Source: Bin87 sp965207585 (GTDB lineage: Bacteria; Chloroflexota; Dehalococcoidia; Lucifugimonadales; UBA3495). Taken from it: a stretch of 64,000 nucleotides of DNA. The translations under genes were made by a program, and so were the position numbers. Where the stretch lies: NCBI GenBank assembly GCA_965207585.1, contig CBDBMT010000003.1, positions 1,736,001 to 1,800,000 of the forward strand. The letters are read 5' to 3'. This document shows, piece by piece, positions 1 to 8,632 of this stretch (the first letter of the stretch is position 1; every line of letters starts with the position of its first letter). The notes beneath the pieces are model-generated. The model did not search any database, was not told the DNA's origin, and saw only the letters and a program-made list of their open reading frames with translations.

Positions 1-657
1 GCCGCCGACGTGATCGTCGCCCAGGCCGGCACCGACCCGGGCGCGCTGGTGGTTATATGCACCCACGGACGCGGCGGCATCTCCCGGTGGGTCATGGGCA
101 GCGTCACCGACAAGGTGCTGCACACCGTCCCCAACCCCATGCTCATCGTGCGGGCCACCGTGACCGGCCCCGCGTCGCCCGGCGCATCGCTGAAGAACGT
201 CGTGGTTCCCCTGGACGGCTCGGCCCTTTCCGAGTTGGCCATACCCCACGCGGTCAGCATGGCCGCCGCCCTTTCGGCCCGCATCACCGCCCTGCAGATT
301 ACGCCGACGGCCGACTACTACCGCCGCCAGCTCACGGTGGTCACCCCGGAGATGAGCGCCGTTCCCGACTTCAACCCCGCTTCGCCCGAGGAGATGGCCG
401 ATGAGGACGCCGCCGGCGTGTCCGCCTACCTGGAGGACGTGACCAACCGCATGGCCATCGACCACGCCCACGGCGTCGACACCGCCCACGTGGTGGACGA
501 CAACATCGCCCAGAGCATCATCGACCGGGCCGCCGCCCAGCCGTCCCTGGTGGTGATGACCACCCACGGCCGCAGCGGCGTGGGCCGCATGGTCCTGGGC
601 AGCGTCACCGACCGGATCATCCGGCACTCCAACACGCCGGTGCTGGTGATCCGGTAG
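1..657 (+). CDS. Universal stress protein, tandem UspA domains (5' end cut off by the window)
   Basis: The reading frame is open from base 1, so the true start lies upstream. What remains is the C-terminal part of a first UspA domain, with the nucleotide-binding glycine motif around THGRGGISRWVMGS, and a complete second domain beginning at VVVPLDGSALSELA and ending with THGRSGVGRMVLGS and PVLVIR. UspA proteins are cytoplasmic and often bind ATP; two-domain forms are common. The exact stress is not predictable. A second tandem Usp gene lies 1.5 kb downstream with the same architecture, so the two are probably paralogs. A hairpin terminator follows. Confidence 0.9.
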   Translation, partial: AADVIVAQAGTDPGALVVICTHGRGGISRWVMGSVTDKVLHTVPNPMLIVRATVTGPASPGASLKNVVVPLDGSALSELAIPHAVSMAAALSARITALQITPTADYYRRQLTVVTPEMSAVPDFNPASPEEMADEDAAGVSAYLEDVTNRMAIDHAHGVDTAHVVDDNIAQSIIDRAAAQPSLVVMTTHGRSGVGRMVLGSVTDRIIRHSNTPVLVIR

Positions 658-680
658 TCGAGAAGGCAATCGGAACTGCG

Positions 681-708
681 AAAGGCTCGCCGCGGCGGGC
701 CTTTTGTT
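681..708 (+). terminator. Rho-independent terminator after the first Usp gene
   Basis: A GC-rich hairpin has arms AAAGGC (681-686) and GCCTTT (699-704) around a CGCCG/CGGCG inner stem, followed by a short T-rich tail. It lies 24 bases after the Usp stop codon and points in the direction of that gene. Confidence 0.7.
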
Positions 709-781
709 TCGTCTGCCGGACCCCCCGGATTGCCATCAAACCCTAACCGCGGGCGAAGCTCGGGAATATCGCCTGCGGTGG

Positions 782-1819
782 CTACATTGTGCGGATGTCG
801 TCCATTACTTCCGCTAGTCCCGTCACCGTTTCGCGCAGGCCGGCGTACATGGAATCCCCCGGCCGTCGCACCGCCGCCACGTTCATGCTGATGCTGCGGT
901 AGCCCATGCCCGCCAGCCTCCGCACCTTCTCCAGGCACTCGGCAGGCGTACCCGCAATGGCGTACCGGTCAATCAGGTCGGGAGTTATCAGCGTGTCCAG
1001 TTCCGGCGGGTAACTCACGTCAGGCTCGAAATACCAGCCGGTGGCCTCGGACGCGCACCGGCGAATGCGGCTAAAACGCTCACCGTCAAGACCCGACTGC
1101 TCCTGGGTTCCCAGCGTCAGGTAGTGCGCCGTGTACAGCGTCACGCTGCGACGGGCTGCCTCCCCGTCTCGAGATACGCAAACCGTCACCCGCGGGGCAA
1201 CCTCCACTTCCTGGGGATCCCGGCCCGCGGCACGGGCTCCCTCGTGTACCCAATCGCGATAGCGTGCCAGGGCGTCAGCCGTCATCTCCCGCGCGCCCAC
1301 CACCACCGCATCGGCCATGCGCCCTGCCAATGTGGCAACCCGGCGGCTGCGCGTGCCCACCACCAGAGGCACGGAACCCGCGATGTCGGCGTCGATTCGG
1401 GCGCCCTGGATGCGGTAATGCCGGCCCTCCCAATCGAGCGTTTCACCGCTCATGAGGCGGCTCACCACCGACAGGAATTCCTCCAGCAAGTCCGCCGGGC
1501 GCGACTGGTCAACCCCCAAGCCGGACAGGCCGGCTCCCACGCCGATACCCAGGAAGGCTCGTCCTTGCGATAGTTCGTTCAACGTCGCGAGCGTGGTTGC
1601 CACCACCGCCGGGTGTCTCACGTAGGGATTGCTGACCAGGCTGCCAATCTGGACGTGCCGGGTGACCCCTGCGCAGACGGTCTGCATCAGGAAGGAATCG
1701 CGCAGCAGCGCCACGTCGGAAATGCCCAGGCGGTCCGCTTGCGCCTCGTCCACCAACCTTGCCAGTTCCTGCAACTCCGCGGCGGTGACCACGGGGCTAA
1801 GCTCAACCTCTACCTTCAT
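782..1819 (-). CDS. LLM-class flavin-dependent oxidoreductase
   Basis: This 345-residue protein has the luciferase-like TIM-barrel layout. An early beta-strand leads into a helix, and the family signature HPAVVATTLATLNELSQGR is followed by the phosphate-binding LGIGVGAG segment. Such enzymes use reduced FMN or F420 to oxidise or reduce small organics; the substrate cannot be read from sequence. I start it at MKVEVEL because an upstream extension of 57 residues is low-complexity and unlike the family, and the start has a G-rich element (GGGCGGG) just before it. The C-terminal half carries the usual IAGTPAECLEKVRRLAG motif. It is one of four LLM paralogs in the window. Confidence 0.88.
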   Translation of the reverse strand: MKVEVELSPVVTAAELQELARLVDEAQADRLGISDVALLRDSFLMQTVCAGVTRHVQIGSLVSNPYVRHPAVVATTLATLNELSQGRAFLGIGVGAGLSGLGVDQSRPADLLEEFLSVVSRLMSGETLDWEGRHYRIQGARIDADIAGSVPLVVGTRSRRVATLAGRMADAVVVGAREMTADALARYRDWVHEGARAAGRDPQEVEVAPRVTVCVSRDGEAARRSVTLYTAHYLTLGTQEQSGLDGERFSRIRRCASEATGWYFEPDVSYPPELDTLITPDLIDRYAIAGTPAECLEKVRRLAGMGYRSISMNVAAVRRPGDSMYAGLRETVTGLAEVMDDIRTM

Positions 1820-2119
1820 CGTTTCCCGCCCATCCGGTATCGTCGGCCGTCGCGTTGCGCGATGGCCGTCAGGACGCGGCGCAAGTATAAGTACCGCTTG
1901 CGGAGGTAGCAACGCGGTTTGCTCTGGAATGGCGTGGACGCAGTGCTTCCAGCGTGGCGAAACCGCAAAATCAGATTGGTTCCCGACCATTGCGCGAACC
2001 CTGGGAGCGTGATATCATATCTCTAACGAAGATACTGATTATTGATTATTGGAATGTACAGCGTTTCACAAATAAGGGAAAAGTGCTACGGGTACGTAGC
2101 CAAAAAAGGAGGTAACCCG

Positions 2120-3130
2120 ATGACACTGTGCAACAACATAATCGTTCCCCTGGACGGGTCGAAATTGTCGGCCCAGGCGCTCCCCGCAGCCCGGTTGATG
2201 GCCAACGCGACCTGCGCGCCGATCACGCTGGTGCGGTCTTTCGAGCCGCTCCCCGGCTGGTACGCCGACGCCGATCACGGACGCTTCAGCGCCGCCATGG
2301 CCGCCGGCGAGCACGACCGCACCATGGCCGATCTGGCGGGCATCAAGCGGCGCATGAAGCACTGGGGCGTCGAGACCCCGATTTTCGTCGAGGCCCACGA
2401 GGAGCCGGCCCACCAGGCCATCATCAGCATGGCCAACCGCGACCCGAGCGCCATGATCGTCATGTCCACCCACGGCCGCGGCGGTTTCTCCCGCATGCTC
2501 ACCGGCAGCGTGACGGCCAAGGTGGTGAACGCGGTGCGGAACCCGACGCTGATCGTGCGCTGCAACAAGACCGACTGCCCGGTGGTGCCGCAGTTCTTCG
2601 AGAACATCATCGTACCGCTGGACGGCACCGGGTTTGCCGAGCACGCCCTGGACTACGCCGGCGAACTGGCCACCACCTTCGGCACGCGGATCACCCTGTT
2701 CCGGTCCACGCCCGGCGCGGACTATTTCCGCACCCATTCCGACTGGGGACACTTCGGCGGGACGGCATATTCGTTCAACGAGCCCGAACATATGGCCAGG
2801 GAGGTGGCCCACACCTCGGAAGACTACCTGTGGAAAAAGGCCGACGCCCTGCGCGCCCGGTTCCCCCTGTTCGACATCGACGTGGTCAACTCCCGGGAAA
2901 ACCCGCAGGACGGCATCGTCAGACTCGCGAACGGACTGGACAACGGGCTGGTGGTAATGGCGACCCGGGGCCGTCGCGCCGTGGGACGGGCCTTGTTCGG
3001 CAGCGTGGGCGACCATGTGGTGCGGCATTCCAACACGCCGACGCTACTGGTGCGGGGGCCGCTGCACGCGGCGGAAGAATCCTTCGCCGGCCACGAGCAT
3101 GGCAGGGATCGCGAGTTGGCTGCGGTGTAA
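2120..3130 (+). CDS. Universal stress protein, two UspA domains
   Basis: The 336-residue protein contains two complete UspA domains. The first runs from NIIVPLDGSKLSAQ to THGRGGFSRMLTGS and PTLIVRC. The second runs from NIIVPLDGTGFAEHAL to TRGRRAVGRALFGS and PTLLVRG. The start is fixed by a strong AAGGAGG Shine-Dalgarno 7 bases upstream; an earlier in-frame start at 2042 lacks one. The glycine-rich motifs indicate nucleotide binding. It is monocistronic, with a strong hairpin terminator 57 bases past its stop, and is probably induced in stress or stationary phase as is usual for the family. Confidence 0.92.
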   Translation: MTLCNNIIVPLDGSKLSAQALPAARLMANATCAPITLVRSFEPLPGWYADADHGRFSAAMAAGEHDRTMADLAGIKRRMKHWGVETPIFVEAHEEPAHQAIISMANRDPSAMIVMSTHGRGGFSRMLTGSVTAKVVNAVRNPTLIVRCNKTDCPVVPQFFENIIVPLDGTGFAEHALDYAGELATTFGTRITLFRSTPGADYFRTHSDWGHFGGTAYSFNEPEHMAREVAHTSEDYLWKKADALRARFPLFDIDVVNSRENPQDGIVRLANGLDNGLVVMATRGRRAVGRALFGSVGDHVVRHSNTPTLLVRGPLHAAEESFAGHEHGRDRELAAV

Positions 3131-3186
3131 CCTCCACACCGCCGATGCGCACATAGCGCGGGCCACACGGTGGCGCCAACCGCGAC

Positions 3187-3220
3187 GGGGCGGGCAATTT
3201 GCCCGCCCCCCTTCGTTTTC
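3187..3220 (+). terminator. Rho-independent terminator after the second Usp gene
   Basis: A perfect 11-bp stem GGGGCGGGCAA / TTGCCCGCCCC (3187-3209) with a one-base apex is followed by a pyrimidine run and TTCGTTTTC. It sits between the convergent Usp and LLM genes; the T-rich side serves the + strand gene. Confidence 0.8.
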
Positions 3221-3260
3221 TCGGCGCCAGGTATGCCGGGCACCGCGCCGGGTCAGCCGT

Positions 3261-4394
3261 CTACCACTTCTGGATCACCGGCAGTACTTCCTTGCCGAAC
3301 AGGCCGATGTTCTTCATGGTGGCCTCGTGACCCATCCGGGACTCCTGCCCGTAGAACACCAGGTGCTCCATCCCCAGCCGCTTGTGGATGTGTTCCAGCT
3401 TTTCCAGCACCGTGTCCGGGGTCCCGCACACGATGTGGTAGTTCTCCTTCAGCTCCTCGAAGGTCTGCACGTTGAGCGGCTTGAGGCCGGTGCGCCGGGC
3501 GGCGATGGCGGCGCTTGCCGCCGAGCGATATCCGACCGGCGCCATGTACTCGCGAGGGCCGCGCAGGGTTGGCCCCATGCGCCAGATGAAGTGTTTCGCC
3601 TGCTCGTCGGCCTCCTCCTGGGTGTCGCCCACGTAGCAGCAGAGCAGGTAGCCGAAGTTGTCGGGCACGGCCTCGCGTCCGGCTGCGTTGGCGGCCTGGG
3701 TGTACATGCCGAACAGTTCCTCGGTAACGTCCAGGTCGGTCAGGAACGCCACGTAGGTGTATCCGTGCTCTCCGGACCACTGCGCGGTCTCCGGGGACGA
3801 CGTGCCCGGTACCCAGATGGGCGGGTGCGGCTGCTGGATGGGCACCATCCAGGGATTGACCACGCGGAAGTTGTAGTGCTTGCCCTCCCAGCGGAAGGGG
3901 CCGGGCGTCGTCCACGTCTTGATCACCAGGTCGTGGCATTCCTCGAAACGTTCCCGGTTTTCTACCGGGTTGTTGTTGGTGGATACCGTCTCCACGCCCG
4001 TGCCCCGCACGAAGCCGGAGATCAGCCGTCCGCCCGATATCACGTCGATCATGGCCAACTCTTCCGCCAGCCGAATCGGGTTGTCGTGGATGGGCAGGAT
4101 GTTGCCCAGCAGCAGGATCTTGGCCTGATGGGTGATGCGGGCCAGCACGGCCGCCGACAGGTTGGTGGCAGCGTTCATGCACGACGGCGTGTTGTGGTGC
4201 TCATTGAGCATGATGCCGTCGAAGCCCAGTTCATCGGCGTACACGCACTCGTCGAAGTAGCGCTTGAAGAGGCCGTTGGCCGTGTTGGGGTTGAACCACG
4301 TGTTGGGAAAGGTCAGACGGAGCGACGGGTACTTGTCGCCCTCTTCGTCTGGGTATTCGTGGTAGGGGAACTCGGAGAAATAGTAGCTCTTCAC
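3261..4394 (-). CDS. LLM-class flavin-dependent oxidoreductase
   Basis: The 377-residue protein starts MKSYYFSEFPYHEYP and has the bacterial-luciferase fold markers: GIMLNEHHNTPS near residue 60, ILLLGNILPIHDNPIRLAEE and DVISGGRLISGFVRGTG in the flavin region, and a QQPHPPIWVPG segment near the middle. These are typical of FMN-dependent two-component monooxygenases of the luciferase-like family. The flavin reductase partner is not adjacent. The gene stands alone, convergent with the Usp gene. Substrate unknown. It differs from the shorter LLM at 782 and is closer in motif style to the one at 18775. Confidence 0.9.
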   Translation of the reverse strand: MKSYYFSEFPYHEYPDEEGDKYPSLRLTFPNTWFNPNTANGLFKRYFDECVYADELGFDGIMLNEHHNTPSCMNAATNLSAAVLARITHQAKILLLGNILPIHDNPIRLAEELAMIDVISGGRLISGFVRGTGVETVSTNNNPVENRERFEECHDLVIKTWTTPGPFRWEGKHYNFRVVNPWMVPIQQPHPPIWVPGTSSPETAQWSGEHGYTYVAFLTDLDVTEELFGMYTQAANAAGREAVPDNFGYLLCCYVGDTQEEADEQAKHFIWRMGPTLRGPREYMAPVGYRSAASAAIAARRTGLKPLNVQTFEELKENYHIVCGTPDTVLEKLEHIHKRLGMEHLVFYGQESRMGHEATMKNIGLFGKEVLPVIQKW

Positions 4395-4516
4395 GGGACG
4401 GTGGCCTCCGGGGGGCGATGCAGCCAGAATTGCGCCGGCAATGATAGCACGGAGCCGATGCCAACTTGGCGGCGTCCGCGCTTTGTTATACTGAAACCAC
4501 AGGTACAGTCTTACCT

Positions 4517-5251
4517 ATGACCACCATCAACAACATCGAAGACTTGGTCCGTGTTCTGGACGAGCATCCGGAGTGGCTCGAAGCGGTTCGGACGCGGCTG
4601 CTGACGCGGGAGTTGCTGGAGTTGCCGGAGAAGTTTGCCGATCTGTCGCAGACCGTCGCCGATCTGTCGCAGACCGTCGCCGATCTGTCGCAGACCGTCG
4701 CCGATCTGTCGCAGACCGTCGCCGATCTGTCGCAGAGGGTTGCCGAACTGACAGCCACGGTTAACGAATTGGCCAATGAGCTCCGGGCCACTAACAGACG
4801 TCTTGACCGGTTGCAGGATGACGTGGGTTGGCTGAAAGGTCGCATCATATACGACATCGTGCGCGACGACGCCGCGCTGATTGCGAGCGATATGGGCTTC
4901 GTACTGGAGCGAACCCTGGTTCGGGCAGACTTGAGGCAACTGACGGCAGGGCAGGACTTGTCCGACCTTCCCCGCGGCGATGTGCGGAGCTTCCACCGCG
5001 CCGATTTGGTAATGGAAGTTGTCGATAACACCGGCAACCCCCACTACATAGCCGTAGAAGCGTCCTTCACAGTGAATGGCCGGGACTCCCGACGCGCCCT
5101 GCGCAACGCCGAGCTGCTGACCCGGCTCACCGGGTTGCCGGCAACGGCGGCAGTTGCCGGCGTCCGTTACGACTGGAATCTGAAAGAGCCGGTGGAATCG
5201 GAGGGATTGTACTGGTACGAGATTCCGTCAGAGGATTTGGAAGCAGAATAA
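4517..5251 (+). CDS. Coiled-coil protein with heptad tandem repeat and nuclease-like C-terminal domain
   Basis: The protein has 244 residues. Residues 1-40 are a helical lead-in. About 40-75 consist of five copies of the heptad ADLSQTV, followed by a longer coiled coil (VAELTATVNELANEL). The C-terminal 140 residues are globular: RADLVMEVVDN, then YIAVEASFTV, then RRALRNAELL. The spaced D and E-A-S residues in adjacent strands resemble the core of PD-(D/E)XK-type domains such as DUF3782 proteins, but the canonical lysine is not evident and the activity is unproven. A homolog with the same C-terminal domain and a different heptad lies at 20848. The start at MTTINN is chosen over an upstream start because of fit with the paralog; the ribosome binding site is weak. 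Confidence 0.75.
   Translation: MTTINNIEDLVRVLDEHPEWLEAVRTRLLTRELLELPEKFADLSQTVADLSQTVADLSQTVADLSQTVADLSQRVAELTATVNELANELRATNRRLDRLQDDVGWLKGRIIYDIVRDDAALIASDMGFVLERTLVRADLRQLTAGQDLSDLPRGDVRSFHRADLVMEVVDNTGNPHYIAVEASFTVNGRDSRRALRNAELLTRLTGLPATAAVAGVRYDWNLKEPVESEGLYWYEIPSEDLEAE
4637..4741 (+). repeat. 21-bp in-frame tandem repeat, five units
   Basis: Four identical units beginning GCCGATCTGTCGCAGACCGT and a fifth with a changed end (GAGGGTT) lie head to tail inside the coiled-coil gene. Each unit encodes one heptad (ADLSQTV). The near-perfect DNA identity shows recent expansion or ongoing homogenisation. Confidence 0.95.
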
Positions 5252-5263
5252 CTGCCCTGACAC

Positions 5264-6265
5264 TCAAAGCCGGTACGCACGAACCGCCGTGCCCTGGAAC
5301 ATCGCCGCCTTTTCAGCGTCCGAATAGGCTGTGGTCACTCGTTTGAACGCGTTCCATGCCGTGGTGTAGGAGTAGGACGCCTTGTCCACCGGGAAGTTGC
5401 TCTCGAACATGCAGCGTTCCGGACCAAACTGCTCGATGCAGTAGTCCAGCCAGGGCCGTATGGTTTCGGCCAGTTCCTCTGAGTTCGGCGGCGCCTCGCG
5501 TTGGTGCCAGTCGTAGCCGCTGATCACATTGCCGAACCCGCCGAGCTTGACCACCACGTTCTCGTGGGCCGCTACCGCCGCGATGCCCTGCTGCCAGTCC
5601 GCGAATACCTCGTCCCGACGGCCGGCGTAGGGTCCGACCCCCAAAGGCCGACCGATGTGGTTCAGGATGATAGTAGCGTCGGGGAACGCCCCGGCCAGGT
5701 CGGCCAGTTCCGGCAACTGGGGGTGAAACACCAGGGCGTCGAAGCTCAGGCCCATCCGCTGCAGCCGGTCGAACCCGGCGCGGAGATTCGCATCAGCCAG
5801 CATCCCGGCCGTGGTGGATCGGCCCAGCGAAACCTCAGGGCTGGCATCCCACGAGCATGAAAACCGAATGCCTCGGAACCGGTTGTTGCTGGCGGCCAGG
5901 TGCGCTTCCAGCACCGGCGCCACGGCGTCCCCCAGCATCAGGTCGGCGTTGGACACTATGCCGGCGGCCACCTCCGTGGGTCCATACTCGCCGCTGGCGC
6001 TCTGGGCGGCCAGTCCCTGTACGAACTCGGTCTCGCCGATGGCCCGCATCTCCTCCGGCCCCTTGGCCCGGTACATCGAGTGGCACTCGATGTACACCGT
6101 CTGGGCGACGTTGTGGCCGCCGCCCAGGTCCTCGGTCAGTTGGTCCAGCAGGTAGCGGTCTCCCTCCCGGTCCCAGAAGTGATGGTGCGGATCGCAGATC
6201 GGCAGCGCGGCATCGATGGCCGTTTCCACGACCTGGCTGAGCCATTCCTGGCGTTGGGTGGACAT
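5264..6265 (-). CDS. Amidohydrolase family protein (TIM-barrel hydrolase, amidohydrolase 2 type)
   Basis: The 333-residue sequence begins with the metal-binding strand ICDPHHHFWDREGD near residue 23, has NHIGRPLGVG in the middle, VVVKLGGFG later, and MFESNFPVDKAS near residue 288. This set is typical of PF04909 enzymes that hydrolyse lactones or decarboxylate small acids. Known relatives include 2-pyrone-4,6-dicarboxylate lactonase and L-rhamnonolactonase-like proteins. The start has GGAGAGG upstream. It is the last gene of a three-gene operon after the CMD-family (12-base gap) and NTF2-like genes, which suggests joint action on a ring-cleavage or lactone intermediate (inference). Confidence 0.88.
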   Translation of the reverse strand: MSTQRQEWLSQVVETAIDAALPICDPHHHFWDREGDRYLLDQLTEDLGGGHNVAQTVYIECHSMYRAKGPEEMRAIGETEFVQGLAAQSASGEYGPTEVAAGIVSNADLMLGDAVAPVLEAHLAASNNRFRGIRFSCSWDASPEVSLGRSTTAGMLADANLRAGFDRLQRMGLSFDALVFHPQLPELADLAGAFPDATIILNHIGRPLGVGPYAGRRDEVFADWQQGIAAVAAHENVVVKLGGFGNVISGYDWHQREAPPNSEELAETIRPWLDYCIEQFGPERCMFESNFPVDKASYSYTTAWNAFKRVTTAYSDAEKAAMFQGTAVRAYRL

Positions 6266-6277
6266 GTCGGCCTCTCC

Positions 6278-6835
6278 TTAGATGGGAAGCGGCGCCTCGG
6301 TGATGTTGTCCGGGAGCTCCACGCCGAAGGCGTTGACGTTGAAGGCCAGCATCGAGTAGCAGCCCATCAGGGTGGTCAACTCGGTGGCGCCGTTCCTCCC
6401 GAAGTGCTGTATCACCGCGTCGAAGGCGTCCTGGCTGACACTCCGCGTGCGGAAGAACTGCTGGCCGTACTCGACCACCGCCGCCTCGTCGGACGCGGGA
6501 TTGGGCAGATCCTGCCGGTCACGCAGGGCGTCGACGATCTCGTCGCGCAGGCCGGCCTGGCGGGCCGGCGGCGCGTGGGCGTTCCAGATGAACTGGCAGT
6601 TGTTCTCGCGGGCTGCCACCAGCATCGCCAGCTCGCGGATCCGCGGCGACAGCGACGTGTCGGTGCGCAGGTACAGAGCAAGACCCAGCGCGCGCTGCGC
6701 CACCTCCGGCGCGTTGAGCATCACCGAGCCCGGCCCGGAGGCGGGCACTTCGCCACGGTCGGCGACGAAAGCGTCAAAGGCGCCGCGCTCGTTTTCGGGC
6801 ACTGATTCTCGAGTTACGGTTGGAGTTCGGGCCAT
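6278..6835 (-). CDS. Carboxymuconolactone decarboxylase (CMD/AhpD-like) family protein
   Basis: The 185-residue protein is helical and shows the CMD pattern: LSPRIRELAMLVAARENNCQFIW, then ARQAGLRDEIVDALRD, and a second helical half ending TELTTLMGCYSMLAFNVNAFG. Typical AhpD-like members carry a CxxC; here only a single cysteine is found in the QFIW region, so a peroxidase role is unlikely and a decarboxylase-like or unknown role is preferred. The start at MARTPTV follows GGGAGG by five bases; a 13-residue upstream extension is possible but unsupported. It precedes the amidohydrolase gene. Confidence 0.85.
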   Translation of the reverse strand: MARTPTVTRESVPENERGAFDAFVADRGEVPASGPGSVMLNAPEVAQRALGLALYLRTDTSLSPRIRELAMLVAARENNCQFIWNAHAPPARQAGLRDEIVDALRDRQDLPNPASDEAAVVEYGQQFFRTRSVSQDAFDAVIQHFGRNGATELTTLMGCYSMLAFNVNAFGVELPDNITEAPLPI

Positions 6836-6898
6836 GGTGTCCTCCCTGTCTGTCATTCTCGATGATTCGGGCACAGTCTAACACCCTTCGCAGCGCTG

Positions 6899-7294
6899 CT
6901 ACGGCGCAAAACTTGATCGCGCCTGCGCTCCCCAGCGCCCATCGTTGTCGGTCATGATCCATAGCGACCGGTAGGTGGCGATGGCCCCGTCCGACGCATC
7001 TCGCCTGGTGAACTGGATCAGGACGTGCACCTTGTGCTCCGAGCTGTGGATCACGTCCGTCGAGTCCAGGGTTGTATGGTGCCAATCCGGGCCGGCCCGG
7101 GCGTAGAAATCGCGCAGGTAGGTCGCCTCCAGTTCGCTGCGGTCGTGCCAGATGGCTACGCCCTCGCCGGAGATGCGCACGTGCGGCAGGTGCAGCAGGT
7201 CGTAGAGCGCGGCATCGTCCCGAGCGTTCAGCGCCGCCATGAAATGTTCGATAGCCGCAACGGCAGCGTTCGATGCCTGGTCAATTGCGTTCAT
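6899..7294 (-). CDS. NTF2-like (SnoaL/DUF4440-type) small protein
   Basis: The 131-residue protein opens with an amphipathic helix (AAVAAIEHFMAALNARDDAAL), then strands HVRISGEGVAIW and a final VHVLIQFTRRDASDG...YRSLWIMTDNDGRW hairpin. This is the cone-shaped NTF2-like fold, seen in polyketide cyclases, dehydratases and steroid isomerases. No catalytic dyad can be assigned with confidence. It is the first gene of the operon with the CMD and amidohydrolase genes, 63 bases upstream of CMD, and is divergent from the thiolase-like gene, with about 140 bases of shared upstream region. Confidence 0.75.
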   Translation of the reverse strand: MNAIDQASNAAVAAIEHFMAALNARDDAALYDLLHLPHVRISGEGVAIWHDRSELEATYLRDFYARAGPDWHHTTLDSTDVIHSSEHKVHVLIQFTRRDASDGAIATYRSLWIMTDNDGRWGAQARSSFAP

Positions 7295-7433
7295 ACCGTT
7301 TCCTTTGGTCTGGTGAGGTGGCCATGGTCAGGCCGGCGGCAGTGGAGGCTCCCGCAGATTGTCGCCCTGTAGCGAATGTTGTACCATCGTTTGGCCTCAA
7401 ATTCGCAACAGCCGGCAACCGGAGGATAGCTTT

Positions 7434-8609
7434 ATGGCCAGCACCGCACAACGTGAACGCGACATCGCCATCGTGGGCGTCGCCGAATCGGACGAGATGG
7501 GCAACGTTCCCAGCAAGTCCTCCCTCCAGCACCATGCCGAGGCCGCTTTCAACGCGCTGGATGACGCTGGCCTCTCCATGTCCGACGTCAACGGGCTGAT
7601 GACCGCCGGATTCAGCACCCTGGCCACCGCCGAGTACTTCGGCGTGCAGCCGTCCTTCACCGACAACACGTCGGTGGGAGGCTCGTCATTCGTGATCCAC
7701 GTCGCCCACGCCGCTGCCGCCATCCGCGCCGGCTACTGCGATACGGTGCTGATCACCCACGGGCAGGCCGGGCGCTCCACCCGCGCCCCGGTTCCGCCGG
7801 ACCGGAACCTCCCGGTGGCCCAGTACGAGACCCCCTACGGCATGATCGGGCAGCCCATCAACTACGCCATGGCCTGCACTCGTTACATGCACGAGTACGG
7901 CGAGGAGCGCACGCGCCAGGCCCTGGCCGAGATCGCCGTTTCCACCCGCAGTTGGGCCAACCTGAACCCGATGGCCTACATGAAGGATTCACCCATGTCC
8001 TTCGACGACTACCACAACTCCCGCTGGGTCGCCTGGCCCTTCCACCTGTTCGATTGCTGCCTGGTGACCGACTCCGGCGCGGCGATAATCGTGACCACCG
8101 CCGAGAAGGCGGCCAACTGCAAGAAGCAGCCGGTGTGGGTGTTGGGCGCGGCCGAGGGCCACGACCACAACCTCATCAGTTTCATGCCCAATCACACCTC
8201 GACGTGGGCCCGCGAGACCGGGCCGCTGTCTCTGGAGCGCGCCGGCCTGACCCACGACGACATCGACCACACCATGATCTACGACTCCTTCACTTACACC
8301 ACTTTGGTGACCATCGAGAGTCTCGGCTTCTGCGGACCCGGTGAAGGTCCGGATTTCGTTGCCAACCAGCGCACGGCGCCGGGCGGCGACTTCGCCCTGA
8401 ACACCAACGGCGGCGGCCTCTCCTACTCTCACCCCGGCATGTACGGCAGCTTCCTGCTGGTGGAATCCGTCCGCCAGTTGCGGGGCGAGTGCGGCGACCG
8501 CCAGGTTCACCGCAAGGGCTCGTCGGACCAGCCGGCGGCCACCAGCATGGTCAACGGCACCGGCGGCTCCTTGTCCTCAACCGGAACGGTGGTGCTGGCA
8601 ACTGGCTAG
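7434..8609 (+). CDS. Thiolase-like protein (SCP2/lipid-transfer thiolase type)
   Basis: The 391-residue protein carries the thiolase-fold landmarks DIAIVGVAESD at the N-terminus, AHAAAAIRAGYCDTVLITHG, a central TDSGAAIIVTTAEKA, HTMIYDSFTYTT, and the C-terminal NGGGLSYSHPGMYG loop with the conserved histidine. The position of the nucleophilic cysteine is occupied by a GGSSF sequence, so classic thiolytic chemistry is doubtful. Related proteins often act with an OB-fold (DUF35) partner, which is absent here. The start has GGAGG eight bases upstream. It may work in side-chain or ring-fragment degradation with the divergent operon (inference). Confidence 0.85.
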   Translation: MASTAQRERDIAIVGVAESDEMGNVPSKSSLQHHAEAAFNALDDAGLSMSDVNGLMTAGFSTLATAEYFGVQPSFTDNTSVGGSSFVIHVAHAAAAIRAGYCDTVLITHGQAGRSTRAPVPPDRNLPVAQYETPYGMIGQPINYAMACTRYMHEYGEERTRQALAEIAVSTRSWANLNPMAYMKDSPMSFDDYHNSRWVAWPFHLFDCCLVTDSGAAIIVTTAEKAANCKKQPVWVLGAAEGHDHNLISFMPNHTSTWARETGPLSLERAGLTHDDIDHTMIYDSFTYTTLVTIESLGFCGPGEGPDFVANQRTAPGGDFALNTNGGGLSYSHPGMYGSFLLVESVRQLRGECGDRQVHRKGSSDQPAATSMVNGTGGSLSSTGTVVLATG

Positions 8610-8632
8610 CCGCCCACCACCCCCATGCTACA

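Noticed and set aside
1820..1990. Longer LLM protein beginning at 1990
   Set aside because: The additional 57 residues are basic and low-complexity and do not match the family start; MKVEVEL has the better position.
3015..4520. Long open frame on the plus strand opposite the LLM gene
   Set aside because: It overlaps the well-supported LLM gene on the other strand and has no recognisable domain or ribosome site.
4637..4741. Possible CRISPR-like array (regular short repeats)
   Set aside because: Units are adjacent without spacers and encode heptads in frame; the same applies to 21013-21138. They are protein repeats.
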